The notes under the pieces: model-generated
What the model saw: only the letters and a program-made list of their open reading frames with translations
Told to the model about the DNA's origin: nothing
The model's database searches: none
Shown: positions 17,588 to 26,385 of the stretch, piece by piece
How the letters are laid out: each line of letters starts with the position of its first letter
How positions within the stretch are numbered: position 1 is the first letter of the stretch
DNA from: Leisingera aquaemixtae
GTDB lineage: Bacteria > Pseudomonadota > Alphaproteobacteria > Rhodobacterales > Rhodobacteraceae
NCBI RefSeq assembly: GCF_019801145.1
Contig: NZ_JAHVJQ010000004.1
Coordinates: 372,001-436,000, forward strand
Direction: 5' to 3'
DNA: 64,000 nt
Program-made: the position numbers and the translations under genes

Positions 17588-18145
17588 ATGGATCTGACTG
17601 GCAAGCTCTTGATTGCAATGCCCGGAATCGGCGACCCGAGATTTGAGCATTCGGTGATCTTCCTGTGCTCGCACGGCGAGGAGGGCGCGATGGGCCTGAT
17701 CGTCAACAAGCCCGCGGACGGGGTGGCGCTGGGGGATTTGCTGGAGCAGCTGGACATGGGCGGTGAAGGCAGCGCAGCATCGGCGCTGCCGGTGCGGTTC
17801 GGCGGCCCGGTGGAGACCCAGCGCGGCTTCGTGCTGCACACGCCGGACTACGAATCGGATGTCAGTTCGCTGAAGGTGCCGGGCGGGTTCTCGATGACAG
17901 CAACGCTGGATATACTGGAGGACATTGCCCGCGGCGAGGGGCCGCAGGACCTGCTGGTCCTGCTGGGCTATGCCGGCTGGGGGCCGGGGCAGCTGGAATC
18001 GGAGATCGCCATGAACGGCTGGCTGACAACGGATGCCAGCCCGGAACTGGTGTTCGGCCTCGCGGATGACAGCAAATGGGAGGCGGCCCTGAAGACCCTT
18101 GGCGTTGATCCGCTGACCCTTTCGGCCAGCGCCGGCCACGCCTGA
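17588..18145 (+). CDS. YqgE/AlgH family protein
   Basis: A 185-residue cytoplasmic protein of the YqgE (AlgH) family, widely conserved but of uncertain biochemical role. Diagnostic segments are LLIAMPGIGDPRFEHSVIF near the start, GLIVNKPA near residue 40, FGGPVETQRGFVLH near 77 and YAGWGPGQLE near 130. The ATG at 17588 aligns with the family start; the frame is open further upstream but that extension shows no conservation pattern. A hairpin terminator shared with the convergent TsaC gene follows. Confidence 0.94.
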   Translation: MDLTGKLLIAMPGIGDPRFEHSVIFLCSHGEEGAMGLIVNKPADGVALGDLLEQLDMGGEGSAASALPVRFGGPVETQRGFVLHTPDYESDVSSLKVPGGFSMTATLDILEDIARGEGPQDLLVLLGYAGWGPGQLESEIAMNGWLTTDASPELVFGLADDSKWEAALKTLGVDPLTLSASAGHA

Positions 18146-18228
18146 CCGCACAAGGCAAAGCCCGTGCTGGGGGAAGGCTCCCGCGCGTTTTCTGATTATC
18201 GGAGATAATCCCAAAACCCTTGGGCCGG

Positions 18229-18249
18229 GCGCCCATCTGCGATGGGCGC
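18229..18249. terminator. Hairpin between convergent yqgE-like and tsaC genes
   Basis: GCGCCCAT at 18229-18236 pairs perfectly with ATGGGCGC at 18242-18249 around a five-base loop. A second smaller inverted repeat, GATTATC/GATAATC, lies at 18194-18210. There is no strong T-run on either side, so termination efficiency is uncertain. Confidence 0.55.
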
Positions 18250-18267
18250 TGCCGCGGCCGGAGTTGT

Positions 18268-19218
18268 TCAGTCCCGCGGTGCGGCGGCGCGGCGCAGGCG
18301 GTCGTTGATGGCTTCGCCCAGCCCGTGCTCCGGCACCGGGGCGACAGCGATCGGCTTGCCAAGAGCGTCGAGCTGGTGGAGATGGCCGAAGAGATTGGAG
18401 GCGGCCTCCGCCAGATCGCCATGTTCGGACAGGTTCAGGTCGCAGGGGCCGGGGCCGAAGCCGAGATACAGCTCGCCCTCGCCGGGCGCGTCAGCATTCA
18501 GTCGCACGGGCGCGCCAGGGGCATAGTGCGACAGCAGCTGCCCGGGGGCGGTCAGCGGGTCGTGCACATCCCGCTCTGCCAGCTTGCGGCCCAGCACTGC
18601 CTCGATCTTCTCTGCCGCCAGCCCGCCGGGGCGCAGCAGCACCGGTTCCGGCCCCGCCAGCCCGATGATGGTGGACTCCAGCCCGACCCCGCAGGCGCCA
18701 TCGTCCAGGATCGCGGCAATCCGGCCGTCCAGCCCGGCCTTCACATGGGCCGCCGTGGTCGGGCTGATCTTGCCGGAGGGGTTGGCGGATGGTGCTGCCA
18801 CCGGCCCGTCCAGCTCCCGCAGCAGCGCCTGCGCCGCCGGATGCGCGGGCACCCGCACGCCGAGCGTCTCCAGCCCGGCGGTGACCAGCGGCGAGATCCC
18901 GTGGCCCTCCCGCAGCGGCAGCACCAGGGTCAGCGGCCCGGGCCAGAACGCCTCTGCCAGCTGTTCCGCAACGTCATTCCATTCCACGTGGCGCCGCGCA
19001 GCCTCCGCCGAATGCACATGGGCAATCAGCGGGTTGAACGAGGGCCGCCCCTTGGCCTCGTAAATCGCGGCGACCGCTTTGCCCTGTCGGGCATCGGCGC
19101 CCAGGCCATAGACCGTCTCGGTCGGGAAAGAGACCAGCTGCCCGGCCTGCAGAAGCTGCGCGGCGCGGGCAATGCCGCCTGCCGTTGCGGCAAGAATTTC
19201 AGTGCTCTGCTGGGGCAT
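18268..19218 (-). CDS. L-threonylcarbamoyladenylate synthase, Sua5 type
   Basis: Makes threonylcarbamoyl-AMP from threonine, bicarbonate and ATP for the t6A37 modification of ANN-decoding tRNAs. The 316-residue protein has the YrdC/TsaC domain (residues about 10-200: FPTETVYGLGADA, KGRPSFNPL, PSANPSGKISPT) followed by the Sua5-specific C-terminal domain joined through a SHYAPGAPVRL linker near residue 230. This two-domain length defines the Sua5 rather than the short TsaC form. It stands alone between convergent and divergent neighbours. Confidence 0.95.
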   Translation of the reverse strand: MPQQSTEILAATAGGIARAAQLLQAGQLVSFPTETVYGLGADARQGKAVAAIYEAKGRPSFNPLIAHVHSAEAARRHVEWNDVAEQLAEAFWPGPLTLVLPLREGHGISPLVTAGLETLGVRVPAHPAAQALLRELDGPVAAPSANPSGKISPTTAAHVKAGLDGRIAAILDDGACGVGLESTIIGLAGPEPVLLRPGGLAAEKIEAVLGRKLAERDVHDPLTAPGQLLSHYAPGAPVRLNADAPGEGELYLGFGPGPCDLNLSEHGDLAEAASNLFGHLHQLDALGKPIAVAPVPEHGLGEAINDRLRRAAAPRD

Positions 19219-19360
19219 TCCGGGTGACGCGGCGTTTTGGTTGATTGAATTGGGCGCCCGGTTAGGTAATCGGACAAGCCACAGACAATAATAGGCCCGC
19301 GCCGGGAAGCCAAGACTGCCCGTGACCGCACGCCCCAGAAACCCCCGTCAGAGGACGCCC

Positions 19361-21064
19361 ATGACTTTCCGCGCCCCCGTTTCCGAGTATGAATTTCTGC
19401 TGAACCACGTTGTGGGCTATGACAGCATCCCCGCCACTGACCGCTTTGCCGAGGCCACGCCCGATACCGTGAGCGCAATCCTGACAGAGGCAGGCAAGCT
19501 GTGCGACGAGGTAATGGCTCCGCTGCAGCGCAACGGCGACCTGCATCCCGCGCATCTGGAAAACGGCGTGCTGCGGACCTCGCCCGGATTTGCCGATGGC
19601 TACCAGGCCATTCGCGAGGGCGGCTGGGTCGGCATCAGCGCAGCGGAGGAGCACGGCGGCATGGGGCTGCCGCAGACAGTTGCGGTCGCAGTCTATGAAA
19701 TGATGGCCGGCGCCTGCCTGTCGCTGCAGCTTGCACCGCTGCTGAGCCAGGGCCAGATCGAAGCGCTGGAGCACCATGCCGCGGATGCAATCAAGGAGCT
19801 GTACCTGCCCAAGCTGATTTCGGGCGAATGGTCCGGCACCATGAACCTGACCGAACCGCAGGCCGGGTCCGATGTCGGCGCACTTACATCGAAGGCGGAG
19901 CCCAATGGCGATGGCACCTACGCCATTTCGGGGCAAAAGATCTTCATCTCCTGGGGCGACAACGACTTCTGCGGCAACGTCTGCCACCTGGTGCTGGCGC
20001 GGCTGCCCGACGGGGTGCCGGGGACCAAGGGGATCTCGCTGTTCCTGGTGCCGAAATACCTGCCGGACGCGGACGGCAACCCGGGCAAGGCCAATGATCT
20101 GAAGGTCGTGAGCCTCGAACACAAGATGGGCCTGCACGGCTCCCCCACCTGCGTGATGCAGTTCGACGGCGCCACCGGCTGGCTGGTCGGGCCGGAGCAC
20201 GGCGGCATGGCTGCGATGTTCACCATGATGAACAATGCGCGCGTCGGCGTCGGCGGACAAGGTGTCGGCGCGGGCGAGGGCGCCTATCAGCACGCGCTGG
20301 CCTATGCGCTGGAACGCAAGCAGGGCAAGACTGCCAGCGGCTTCATCGCCGACCATGCCGACGTGCGCCGGATGCTGATGGAGATGAAGGCGGACCTGTT
20401 CGCCGCCCGCGCGATCCTCATGGCCTGCGCCCGCGCCATCGACATGCAGACCGCCACCGGCGACAGCAGCTGGGCCGCCCGCGCGGCGTTCCTGACGCCG
20501 ATTGCCAAAGCCTTTGGCACCGACACCGGCATGCGGGTTTCGGAAACCGGGGTGCAGGTCTATGGCGGCATGGGCTTCATCGAGGAATCTGGCGCCGCGC
20601 AGTATTACCGCGACGTGCGGGTGACGGCGATCTACGAGGGCACCAACGGCATCCAGTCGATGGACCTGGTGGCGCGCAAGATGATGGACGGCGGCGAAAT
20701 GGCCTTTGCCCTGATCGACGAGATCGAGGAACAGGCCGAACGCGCCCGCGCCACCCATCCGAACATGGCCGAAGCCGTCTGGCAGGCCTGCGAGTCCCTG
20801 CGCGAAGCCACCGAATGGCTGGTGGCGCAGCAGGACATGCAGGACCGTTTCGCCGGCTCAGTTCCGTACCTGCGCGCCTTTGCCCGGGTGCTGGGCGGCC
20901 ATTACCACCTGTCTGCCGCAATGGCGGACCGGGGCGGTGCGCGCGAGAAGCTGGCGCGCTTCTACATCACCCGGATGCTGCCGGAGCATGCGGCGCTGCT
21001 GGCCCATGCGCAGGCCGGGGCAGAGGGCACCTTCGCCCTCTGCCTCGACGAACTGGCGGGCTGA
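19361..21064 (+). CDS. Acyl-CoA dehydrogenase with C-terminal extension, DmdC-like
   Basis: A 567-residue FAD-dependent acyl-CoA dehydrogenase that introduces an alpha-beta double bond in an acyl-CoA. Family blocks include LTEPQAGSDVGALTSKA, ISGQKIFISWGDND, the HKMGLHGSPTCVMQF block and the catalytic base region YEGTNGIQSMDL, where the glutamate is expected. The extra ~120-residue C-terminal helical domain is that of the DmdC/long ACAD group; in roseobacters such enzymes include methylmercaptopropionyl-CoA dehydrogenase of DMSP breakdown, but neighbours give no support for that substrate. Start at ATG 19361 follows GAGGAC. An MBL hydrolase gene follows 5 bases later. Confidence 0.92.
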   Translation: MTFRAPVSEYEFLLNHVVGYDSIPATDRFAEATPDTVSAILTEAGKLCDEVMAPLQRNGDLHPAHLENGVLRTSPGFADGYQAIREGGWVGISAAEEHGGMGLPQTVAVAVYEMMAGACLSLQLAPLLSQGQIEALEHHAADAIKELYLPKLISGEWSGTMNLTEPQAGSDVGALTSKAEPNGDGTYAISGQKIFISWGDNDFCGNVCHLVLARLPDGVPGTKGISLFLVPKYLPDADGNPGKANDLKVVSLEHKMGLHGSPTCVMQFDGATGWLVGPEHGGMAAMFTMMNNARVGVGGQGVGAGEGAYQHALAYALERKQGKTASGFIADHADVRRMLMEMKADLFAARAILMACARAIDMQTATGDSSWAARAAFLTPIAKAFGTDTGMRVSETGVQVYGGMGFIEESGAAQYYRDVRVTAIYEGTNGIQSMDLVARKMMDGGEMAFALIDEIEEQAERARATHPNMAEAVWQACESLREATEWLVAQQDMQDRFAGSVPYLRAFARVLGGHYHLSAAMADRGGAREKLARFYITRMLPEHAALLAHAQAGAEGTFALCLDELAG

Positions 21065-21069
21065 CAGCC

Positions 21070-22116
21070 GTGACCGACATCCCCGACGTCTCCCCCCGCA
21101 CCCCGTGGGAAGAACCGCCCGCGCAGGGCGAGGCGATTGAGGTGGCCGAGGGCGTCCTCTGGATGCGCCAGCCGCTGCCGATGAAGCTCGATCATGTGAA
21201 CATCTATGCGCTGGACGAGGGCGACGGCTGGACGGTGATCGACACCGGCTTCAACTCGCGCAAGAGCCGCGGGATCTGGGAGAGCCTGATGGCCGGCCCG
21301 CTGCAGGGCAAGCCGGTTACGCGGGTGGTAGGCACCCACCATCATCCCGATCACATCGGCCTTGCCGGCTGGTTTCAGAGCGAACACGGCGCCGAGCTGG
21401 TCACCACGCGCACCGCCTGGCTGTTTGCCCGTATGCTGACGCTGGACGTGCAGGAGGTGTGGCCGGAAGAAACCCTGGCCTACTACCGCAGCGCCGGCAT
21501 GGCGCCGGAGGTCTATGGCAAGCGCGTCAAGGACCGGCCCTTCAATTTTGCCGACACCGTGCATCCGATGCCGCTGGGCTTCACCCGTATCAAGCAGGGC
21601 GACGTGATCCGCATGGGCGGGCGCGACTGGGATGTGCACACCGGCAACGGCCACGCGCCAGAGCACGCAACGTTCTGGAGCCGGGATGACAATCTGGTGA
21701 TCACCGGCGATCAGATCCTGTCGACCATCAGCCCCAACATCGGCGTCTACGCGACCGAGCCGATGGCCGACCCGCTGGGCGAATGGCTGGAAAGCTGCGA
21801 GCGGCTGTCGAAACTGGCGCGCCCGGATCATCTTGCCCTGGGCGGCCACAAGCTGCCGTTTTCACGCCTTCCGCTCAGGATGCAGCAGCTGATCGGCAAC
21901 CACCACGGCGCGCTGGAGCGGCTGATGGATCACCTGTCCGAGCCCCGCACTGCCGCCGATTGCTTTGCGCCCCTGTTCAAGCGCACAATCGGCGAGGGCG
22001 AGTACGGGCTTGCACTGGTCGAGGCGGTGGCCCATGTAAATCATCTGTACCATACTGGCCAGGTGGACCGCTGGAAGCGCAACGACGGCGCCTGGCTGTA
22101 TCAGAACAAGGGGTGA
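21070..22116 (+). CDS. MBL-fold metallo-hydrolase
   Basis: A 348-residue metallo-beta-lactamase-fold hydrolase. The binuclear metal motif THHHPDHIGLAG is at about residue 95, a later histidine in GHAPEHATF near 198, an aspartate in ITGDQILS near 216 and a histidine in LGGHKLPF near 263. The C-terminal ~80 residues form a helical, winged-helix-like extension seen in LACTB2-type members. The GTG start at 21070 lies 5 bases after the acyl-CoA dehydrogenase stop; the longer open frame upstream overlaps that gene and is rejected. Coupling suggests a thioester or acyl-related substrate, which is inference. Confidence 0.92.
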   Translation: MTDIPDVSPRTPWEEPPAQGEAIEVAEGVLWMRQPLPMKLDHVNIYALDEGDGWTVIDTGFNSRKSRGIWESLMAGPLQGKPVTRVVGTHHHPDHIGLAGWFQSEHGAELVTTRTAWLFARMLTLDVQEVWPEETLAYYRSAGMAPEVYGKRVKDRPFNFADTVHPMPLGFTRIKQGDVIRMGGRDWDVHTGNGHAPEHATFWSRDDNLVITGDQILSTISPNIGVYATEPMADPLGEWLESCERLSKLARPDHLALGGHKLPFSRLPLRMQQLIGNHHGALERLMDHLSEPRTAADCFAPLFKRTIGEGEYGLALVEAVAHVNHLYHTGQVDRWKRNDGAWLYQNKG

Positions 22117-22144
22117 TGCGCACCCCGCAGGAAGGGGAAGCACC

Positions 22145-22597
22145 ATGGGCGACGAGATTTCCACCAGCGCCGAGGCGGCAGAGGCGGCGGTGCTGCCCTG
22201 CGTGCATGAAGTCCACTCCGATCCCGATGCCTGCGCAGGCCTCAGCAAGGTGCCGGAGAAGCTGCAGAAACCGGATGCCGCCAAAAGCCCGGCCCGCTGG
22301 GCCTACGAACGGCTGATCCTCTATATCCAGAACTTCGAACAGCAGCTGGACGCCGAACACGAGGTCGCGATGGGTTTTACCGGCGGCAATACCGGTGTGC
22401 TCAGGATCGAGGGGATGGGGTATTTCGACCCTGATGTCATCACTTTCTACGGCAGCGAACCAAACGGCTCCCGCACCCAGCTGGTGCAGCACGTGAGCCA
22501 GCTCAATGTGATGCTGCGCGCGGTGCCGAAAGCGCGCGAGGAAGCGCCTGCCAACCGCATCGGCTTCCGCCTGGCCTCTGACCTGCAGCAGGACTGA
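22145..22597 (+). CDS. DUF6173 family protein
   Basis: A 150-residue cytoplasmic protein that I place in DUF6173, a family of unknown function common in Rhodobacterales, from the block YIQNFEQQLDAEHEVAMGF followed by TGGNTGVLRIEGMGYF and LVQHVSQLNVMLRA. No catalytic motif is evident. An AGGAAGGGGAAGC sequence precedes the ATG. It lies 28 bases after the MBL hydrolase and is followed by a very strong terminator, so it may be the last gene of the acyl-CoA dehydrogenase unit. Confidence 0.82.
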   Translation: MGDEISTSAEAAEAAVLPCVHEVHSDPDACAGLSKVPEKLQKPDAAKSPARWAYERLILYIQNFEQQLDAEHEVAMGFTGGNTGVLRIEGMGYFDPDVITFYGSEPNGSRTQLVQHVSQLNVMLRAVPKAREEAPANRIGFRLASDLQQD

Positions 22598-22635
22598 CCC
22601 GCAGCGGGCCGCGCGATTCGCCGCACGGGCAGCCG

Positions 22636-22668
22636 CCGCGGAAAACCGGCCGGTTTTCCGCGGTTTTC
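22636..22668 (+). terminator. Strong Rho-independent terminator (28-bp perfect palindrome)
   Basis: CCGCGGAAAACCGG at 22636-22649 is directly followed by its exact complement CCGGTTTTCCGCGG at 22650-22663 and then TTTTCC. It ends the transcription unit that includes the DUF6173 gene. Confidence 0.88.
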
Positions 22669-22769
22669 CAGGGGCATTTCACCCGGATGCGCCCGAATGA
22701 CGTGGTGACAGGGCGCGGCAAATCCGGTAATCACCGTGAAAATGCACGTGAATTCGAGGGATAACTCAC

Positions 22770-22904
22770 ATGGCTGAACATCAGCACGGCACCATGGACA
22801 CCACCGTTCAGGAAAAGACCTACTCCAGCTTCCTGACCTTTGTGACCCGCTTCTGCATTGCGATGGTCTTCCTGGCGCTGTTCCTGGCCGTTTTCGCTTC
22901 CTGA
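22770..22904 (+). CDS. aa3-type cytochrome c oxidase subunit IV
   Basis: A 44-residue mini-protein, easily missed by gene callers. The first ~18 residues are polar (MAEHQHGTMDTT) and the rest is one transmembrane helix (about 21-43). This layout, including the segment SFLTFVTRFCIAMV, is that of the small fourth subunit of Rhodobacter/Paracoccus aa3 cytochrome oxidase, which packs on the edge of the complex and is not needed for catalysis. A GAGGGA site precedes the ATG. The main oxidase genes are not in this window. A lipoprotein gene begins 16 bases downstream. Confidence 0.88.
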   Translation: MAEHQHGTMDTTVQEKTYSSFLTFVTRFCIAMVFLALFLAVFAS

Positions 22905-22920
22905 AATTAAGGACGCCTTG

Positions 22921-23538
22921 ATGCGCAATCTGCTCTGCTTCGGCGCGGTGATGCTGGCGCTTGCGGGTTGCGCCGCACCGCAGCAGCCCAACGCTGATGC
23001 CGAAACCCTGGCCAAGGTGGCCTACCGCCACCCCGGCCCGCCCGCGCTCACCCTGTATACGATGATCAACAACCGCACCGGGCGGGGCGGCCACACATCG
23101 CTCATGATCAATGCCTCCGAGCGGGTGATTTTCGATCCGGCCGGGTCTTTTTATGCTTCCGTTGTGCCGGAACGAGACGACGTTATTCACGGCATTACAC
23201 CGGCTGTAGAAAAGGCCTACCGCGGGGCGCATGCACGCAGCACTTATCACGTTGTCGTGCAGCGTATCGAGGTTGCTCCGGAACAGGCGGAGAAAGCCTA
23301 TCAGCTGGCGATAAACAATGGCCGGGTTCCCGGCGCTTTCTGTGCCCAGGCGACAATTGGCATCCTGCAGCAGGTTCCGGGGTTCGAAAGCCTGGACCGC
23401 ACCTTTTATCCTGAGAAGCTGGCAGAACAGTTTGGTCAGCTTCCTGGCGTGGTGACCGAACGCTATTACGAAAACGACAGCGCAGATTTGCAGGCGGGTA
23501 TCACCAAGAGCGATGCTGCGCTGAACGAGGCTGAGTAA
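22921..23538 (+). CDS. Putative lipoprotein of unknown function
   Basis: A 205-residue exported protein. The leader MRNLLCFGAVMLALAGC is a lipoprotein signal with cleavage before C17 (lipobox LAGC). The mature protein contains segments such as HTSLMINASERVIFDPAGSF and GAFCAQATIGILQ; the first resembles the strand-His region of papain-like/NlpC-type folds and the GAFCAQ may hold a cysteine nucleophile, but that is speculation. I do not recognise a named family. Start at 22921 is chosen over an upstream ATG at 22858, which would overlap the oxidase subunit gene. Confidence 0.78.
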   Translation: MRNLLCFGAVMLALAGCAAPQQPNADAETLAKVAYRHPGPPALTLYTMINNRTGRGGHTSLMINASERVIFDPAGSFYASVVPERDDVIHGITPAVEKAYRGAHARSTYHVVVQRIEVAPEQAEKAYQLAINNGRVPGAFCAQATIGILQQVPGFESLDRTFYPEKLAEQFGQLPGVVTERYYENDSADLQAGITKSDAALNEAE

Positions 23539-23594
23539 CCCTTCCCCTGTTGCAAGCGCGGGCCACGCTGCGCACGGCTGGGATTTTCTGAGAA

Positions 23595-23625
23595 GGCCTT
23601 GAAGGGCAGGTTTGCCCTCAAGGCC
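23595..23625. terminator. Long hairpin after the lipoprotein gene
   Basis: GGCCTTGA at 23595-23602 pairs with TCAAGGCC at 23618-23625, and GGGCA with TGCCC inside it, with one bulged base. No T-run follows, so it may be a Rho-type or processing hairpin. A second weaker inverted repeat (CAAGGG at 23656 and CCCTTG at 23696) follows before azlD. Confidence 0.45.
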
Positions 23626-23718
23626 GTTACCAAGTCTACCGCATTCCCCGCCGCCTCAAGGGCAAGCCGCGCTTATGGGCGCGGACGCTTGCGCGTCCCT
23701 TGACCCGTCAGGCAGCGC

Positions 23719-24048
23719 TCAGGCAGCGAGATACAAAAGCAGTAGGCTCAGCCCGCCGGTCCCAAGGCCGATCAGCACGTTGCGGGTCAGATAACCCGCG
23801 GCAAAGGTCGCGGCGGCGGCGGCAAAATGCATCAGGCTTGGGTCGCCGCCTGTCGGGGCAGGCCAGACCACCAGCGGCGCCACCAGGGCCGGGATGATTG
23901 CCACGGCGGTATAGCGCAGATGCCGCATCAGCCACTCGGGGATTGGCTTTCCGCCCATGAAACCGATGAAGGCAAACCGCAAGCCATAGCTGCCAAGCGC
24001 CAGCCCGATGATCACGGTCCACAAGACGGGTGTGGGGATACTGCTCAT
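23719..24048 (-). CDS. azlD: AzlD family branched-chain amino acid exporter small subunit
   Basis: A 109-residue membrane protein with about four hydrophobic segments, matching AzlD, the small partner of AzlC. Together they export branched-chain amino acids. Conserved features are the N-terminal GLALGSYGLRFAFIG and the PEWLMRHLRYTAVAIIPAL stretch. The start at 24048 overlaps the azlC stop (ATGA), so translation is coupled; an upstream in-frame start would intrude into azlC. Confidence 0.92.
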   Translation of the reverse strand: MSSIPTPVLWTVIIGLALGSYGLRFAFIGFMGGKPIPEWLMRHLRYTAVAIIPALVAPLVVWPAPTGGDPSLMHFAAAAATFAAGYLTRNVLIGLGTGGLSLLLLYLAA

Positions 24049-24773
24049 TTTGCGCCCTCCGCCTTGGCCTTTTGCCGTTCCAGCCACAGTTCGGCCTGAG
24101 CGCCCGCGACCATGCCGGCAATACCCGCCACAATCAGCCCCAGGTTATAGGGCAGGGCTGCCGCGGGCAGCGAGGCGGCCACCGCGACAAAACACGCTGC
24201 GACATGCGCAGGTGTGCGCAGCATCGGCCCGATCATTGCCAGAAACGCCAGCGGCAGCACGAAATCCACCCCCCAGCTCTCCGGGATCCGGGTGCCGACC
24301 AGCGCCCCCAGAGCAGTTGCAATCACCCAGGCCGGGGTGATCAGCCCGTTGGTGCCAAAGAAATACGCGACCCGCTGCGGCAGTGGCATTTCCGGCTCTG
24401 TCTCGAACTGCACGACCGACAGCGCATAGGACTGATCGACGATGAAATAGGCGGCAATCGCCCTTTGCCACATTGGTGCATCGCCGAGGTATGGCGTCAG
24501 CGAAGCCGAATACATCGCCATCCGCAGATTCACCGCCAGCGCCGAAATCAAGATGATGATCAGCGGCGCGTTTTCCTGCATCAGCTGCAACGCGGTGAAC
24601 TGGGCGGCGCCGGCAAAGACCGTCAGCGAGAAGGCAAAGGCCTCCGGCACGATCAGCCCGGCCTCTGCCGCCAGCACCCCGAACAGAAAGCCGAAGGGCG
24701 AAGCCATGAACAGGAAAGGCGCGCTGTCGCGAAACCCCTTCCAGAAGGCCGATTTGGTGGTGGTGATTGCCAT
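24045..24773 (-). CDS. azlC: AzlC family branched-chain amino acid exporter
   Basis: A 242-residue integral membrane protein of the AzlC/YgaZ family, the large subunit of a two-component exporter of branched-chain amino acids (valine in E. coli YgaZH). It shows the family start SPFGFLFGVLAAEAGL, the AGAAQFTALQLM motif near residue 53 and NLRMAMYSASLTPYL near 80. It is divergent from fdhD with about 58 bases between start codons. Confidence 0.93.
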   Translation of the reverse strand: MAITTTKSAFWKGFRDSAPFLFMASPFGFLFGVLAAEAGLIVPEAFAFSLTVFAGAAQFTALQLMQENAPLIIILISALAVNLRMAMYSASLTPYLGDAPMWQRAIAAYFIVDQSYALSVVQFETEPEMPLPQRVAYFFGTNGLITPAWVIATALGALVGTRIPESWGVDFVLPLAFLAMIGPMLRTPAHVAACFVAVAASLPAAALPYNLGLIVAGIAGMVAGAQAELWLERQKAKAEGAK

Positions 24774-24831
24774 CTGCGCGTCCTAGATTGCGTTGAACCG
24801 CCCTACGGCGGACGCAGAAGGAATGCAATTG

Positions 24832-25713
24832 GTGAGTATGGATATCACGTCAGAATATCTGATCGCCCCCGGTGTCTCCGACCCGCGGCTCACGCGCGCA
24901 GTCACCGGTGTCGACCAGAATGGCGAGCAAAGCGAGATCGCTGTGGTCGAGGAACGCCCGCTGACCATCTTCCTGAACTCGCAGGAAATTGTCACCGCGA
25001 TGACCATCGGCGATTACCCGGAATACCTGGCGCTCGGTTTCCTGCGCAATCAGCGTATGCTGCGCGACGAGGATGAGGTGACCCGCGTCGATTATGACGA
25101 GGACCTGGAAACAGTGGTGGTGCGCACCGCGGTGGAAACCAGCCACGAGGAGAAGCTGAAGAAGAAGACCCGCACCTCCGGCTGCGCGGTCGGCACCGTC
25201 TTCGGCGACATGATGGAAGGGCTGGAGGACGTGCGCCTGCCGCGGGCCGAGGTCCGCACCTCCTGGCTTTACGCGCTGGCGCATAAGATCAACCGCACGC
25301 CTTCGCTCTATCTGGAGGCCGGCGCCATCCATGGCACGGTGCTGTGCCAGCAGGACCGCCCGCTGGTCTATATGGAGGACGTCGGCCGCCACAACGCGGT
25401 GGACAAAATCGCCGGCTGGATGCTGTCGGAGCAAGCCGAGGCCGCGGACAAAATCCTCTACACCACAGGTCGGCTGACCTCTGAGATGGTGATCAAGACC
25501 GCGATGATGGGCATCCCGGTGCTGGCCTCTCGCTCGGGCTTCACAGCCTGGGGCGTGGAGATTGCGCGCGAGGTTGGCCTCACCCTGATCGGCCGGATGC
25601 GCGGCCAGCGGTTTATCTGCCTCTCGGGCGAGGAGCGCCTGGTGCGCGACATGGACCCCAAGGACGCGCCGCTGGAGGAGAAGAAACACAGGCGGAAGAG
25701 TGCGGACGGCTAA
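24832..25713 (+). CDS. fdhD: Formate dehydrogenase accessory sulfurtransferase FdhD
   Basis: FdhD moves sulfur from the IscS cysteine desulfurase to the molybdenum cofactor so that formate dehydrogenase becomes active. The 293-residue product carries the cysteine loop RTSGCAVGTVFG near residue 120 and the MEDVGRHNAVDKIAG and TTGRLTSEMVIK blocks that bind the cofactor. AGAAGGA at 24816-24822 lies 9 bases before a GTG at 24832, which I use as start; an ATG at 24838 is equally possible and a TTG at 24793 less so. It heads the operon fdhD-mobA-mobB-moeA. No formate dehydrogenase is in the window. Confidence 0.93.
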   Translation: MSMDITSEYLIAPGVSDPRLTRAVTGVDQNGEQSEIAVVEERPLTIFLNSQEIVTAMTIGDYPEYLALGFLRNQRMLRDEDEVTRVDYDEDLETVVVRTAVETSHEEKLKKKTRTSGCAVGTVFGDMMEGLEDVRLPRAEVRTSWLYALAHKINRTPSLYLEAGAIHGTVLCQQDRPLVYMEDVGRHNAVDKIAGWMLSEQAEAADKILYTTGRLTSEMVIKTAMMGIPVLASRSGFTAWGVEIAREVGLTLIGRMRGQRFICLSGEERLVRDMDPKDAPLEEKKHRRKSADG

Positions 25714-25740
25714 CCGGAGGCCGGCCCTGGAGGAGAATAA

Positions 25741-26385
25741 ATGACAGAACAGAAGCCTTTGGGCGTTATCCTCGCAGGCGGCCTTGCCACCCGGATGGGC
25801 GGCGGCGACAAGGGGCGGTTGCTAGTCAGCGGCCAAAGCCTCCTGTCCCGTGTCGTTGACCGGCTGTCGCCGCAGGTCGCGGGCCTGGCGCTCAACGCCA
25901 ATGGCGATCCGGAGCGGTTTGCCGACCTGGAACTGCCGGTCATTGCCGACTCGATCGAAGGCTTTGCCGGCCCCTTGGCGGGTGTGCTCGCAGGTCTCGA
26001 TTGGGCGGCAGAGCAGGGGGCCGACACCATCGTCACCGCCGCCGCCGACACGCCCTTCTTCCCGCGGGATCTGGTCGCCCGGCTCACCGCTGCTGCAGAG
26101 GGCATGGATCAACCGCTGGTGCTCGCCACCACCCCGCGCACCGGCGACGAGGCGCTGAAATCCGGCGGCGGCAAGCGCATCAACCGGCACCCGGCCTTCG
26201 GCCTCTGGCCCGTCGCCCTGCGCGATGACCTGCGCGCGGCGTTGCAGGACGGATTGCGCAAGGTCGTGCTCTGGACCGACCAGCACGGCGGCCGCGAAGC
26301 GCTGTTTGAGGCAGACCCCTTCGACCCGTTCTTCAACATCAACACGCCGGATGATCTGGCCAAGGCCGAGGCGCTCTTGAAATGA
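25741..26385 (+). CDS. mobA: Molybdenum cofactor guanylyltransferase
   Basis: MobA joins GMP to molybdenum-molybdopterin to make the guanine dinucleotide cofactor used by formate dehydrogenases and DMSO-reductase-type enzymes. The 214-residue protein has the nucleotidyltransferase signature LAGGLATRMGGGDKGRL near the N-terminus, the VIADSIEGFAGPLAGVLAGL block and a metal-binding TAAADTPFFP. The ATG follows GGAGGAG at 25731. Its TGA overlaps the mobB ATG by four bases. Confidence 0.96.
   Translation: MTEQKPLGVILAGGLATRMGGGDKGRLLVSGQSLLSRVVDRLSPQVAGLALNANGDPERFADLELPVIADSIEGFAGPLAGVLAGLDWAAEQGADTIVTAAADTPFFPRDLVARLTAAAEGMDQPLVLATTPRTGDEALKSGGGKRINRHPAFGLWPVALRDDLRAALQDGLRKVVLWTDQHGGREALFEADPFDPFFNINTPDDLAKAEALLK

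Noticed and set aside
19262-20758. Minus-strand frame opposite the acyl-CoA dehydrogenase gene
   Set aside because: Shadow of a conserved coding frame on the other strand.
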